NCBI GenBank assembly: GCA_011051425.1
Contig: DRLF01000378.1
Location: 1-6,626 of the forward strand
From: Thiolapillus brandeum
GTDB lineage: Bacteria > Pseudomonadota > Gammaproteobacteria > Chromatiales > Chromatiaceae
Reading direction: 5' to 3'
Length of the DNA: 6,626 bases
The notes beneath the pieces were generated by a model. The model searched no databases and was not told where the DNA came from. It saw only the letters and a list, made by a program, of their open reading frames with translations. Within the stretch, counting starts at the first letter, position 1, and each line of letters starts with the position of its first letter. Both the position numbers and the translations under genes were made by a program. This document shows, piece by piece, positions 6,054 to 6,626 of the stretch.

Positions 6054-6626
6054 GCTGATCTGTGGTGTGGATGAAGTGGGAAGAGGGCCTCTGGCGGGGC
6101 CTGTGGTGGCCGCAGCAGTCATTCTCGATCCACGAAATCCCATCGATGGCCTGAACGATTCAAAAAAGCTTTCGGAGAAACGCCGCGAAAGGCTCTATGT
6201 GGAAATCCACGAAAGAGCCCTGGCCTTTGCCGTTGGGCGTGCGGAAGTCGAGGAGATCGATGCCATCAATATCCTTCAGGCTTCCCTGCTTGCCATGAAA
6301 CGGGCGGTGGAGGGATTGTCCCTGGCGCCTGGTCATGTACTGGTGGATGGCAACAGGCTGCCACAGTTGTCCTGCAGTGCAGAAGCCATCATCGGGGGAG
6401 ATGGCAGCGAGCCCTGTATCAGCGCGGCGTCTATCATCGCGAAAGTGACGCGCGACCGTGAAATGGTCGCCCTCGACGGCGTCTATCCGGGTTATGGATT
6501 TGCACGCCACAAGGGCTATCCCACGAAAATCCACCTCCAGGCGCTGCAGGAACAGGGCATCACAAAAATTCACCGGCGCAGCTTTGGCCCGGTAAAACGC
6601 TTGCTGCTGACGGCCGGTGGCACTAT
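6046..6626 (+). CDS. rnhB: Ribonuclease HII, 3' partial
   Basis: RNase HII cuts the RNA strand of RNA-DNA hybrids and starts removal of single ribonucleotides misincorporated into DNA. The ATG lies inside the lpxB 3' end (8-nt overlap), and the frame is open to the window edge, giving 193 codons (E. coli RnhB is 198 aa). The conserved [10 protein letters not shown] block (176-185) is present, so only a few residues should be missing. The N-terminus [14 protein letters not shown] (7-20) carries catalytic Asp9 and Glu10 and the GRG motif (12-14) that reads the RNA-DNA junction. [12 protein letters not shown] (36-47) is typical of the family. Asp101 in VDGNR and Asp119 in GGD, 18 residues apart as in E. 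coli, complete the four-acid metal site, and [13 protein letters not shown] (125-137) follows. A GGGA at 6034-6037, 8 nt before the ATG, is a plausible weak ribosome site. rnhB after lpxB is the usual gammaproteobacterial order. Confidence 0.96.
   Translation, partial: MTELICGVDEVGRGPLAGPVVAAAVILDPRNPIDGLNDSKKLSEKRRERLYVEIHERALAFAVGRAEVEEIDAINILQASLLAMKRAVEGLSLAPGHVLVDGNRLPQLSCSAEAIIGGDGSEPCISAASIIAKVTRDREMVALDGVYPGYGFARHKGYPTKIHLQALQEQGITKIHRRSFGPVKRLLLTAGGT

Noticed and set aside
5445..6143. A 232-codon minus-strand open frame opposite lpxB and the start of rnhB
   Set aside because: It crosses a gene junction on the other strand and its protein has no recognisable features; lpxB and rnhB explain this DNA fully.

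Overview
This window is a compact, one-direction (+ strand) cluster for outer-membrane biogenesis and lipid A synthesis: bamA (5' end missing) - skp/ompH - lpxD - fabZ - lpxA - lpxB - rnhB (last few codons missing). This is the classic gammaproteobacterial gene order, best known from Escherichia coli. The proteins align closely with the E. coli and Pseudomonas families, so the source is most likely a chromosomal segment of a Gram-negative gammaproteobacterium. The GC-rich codon use and non-enteric features (short BamA loop 6, no BamA cysteines, Met at the LpxA acyl-ruler position) point away from the Enterobacterales. I cannot name a genus. There are no mobile elements, tRNAs, rRNAs, CRISPR arrays or signs of recent transfer.

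Layout: bamA is open at the left edge and ends at 2042. skp starts 12 nt later from a GTG. lpxD follows after 17 nt. The only gap of any size is 69 nt between lpxD and fabZ (3629-3697). From there the genes are tightly packed. The fabZ stop overlaps the lpxA TTG start (TTGA, 4132-4135), the lpxA stop overlaps the lpxB ATG (TAATG, 4900-4904), and the last 8 nt of lpxB overlap rnhB. No stretch over 300 nt lacks a gene, and I see no terminator or convincing promoter, so the cluster reads as part of one longer operon entering from the left (typically after rseP) and continuing right.

How the genes work together: BamA inserts beta-barrel proteins into the outer membrane, and Skp is the periplasmic chaperone that brings them. 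LpxA, LpxD and LpxB carry out three cytoplasmic steps of the Raetz pathway (LpxC and LpxH act between them and are encoded elsewhere). FabZ uses the same (R)-3-hydroxyacyl-ACP pool that LpxA and LpxD draw on, so its coupling to lpxA links fatty-acid and lipid A flux. RnhB (RNase HII) is a co-transcribed genome-maintenance enzyme.

I did not find an undescribed system: the gene content is ordinary and well known. The points worth a second look are the predicted acyl-chain choice of LpxA (Met167), two strong stem-loops inside the lpxD and lpxB coding regions, the clustering of non-ATG starts, and the shortened BamA loop 6.
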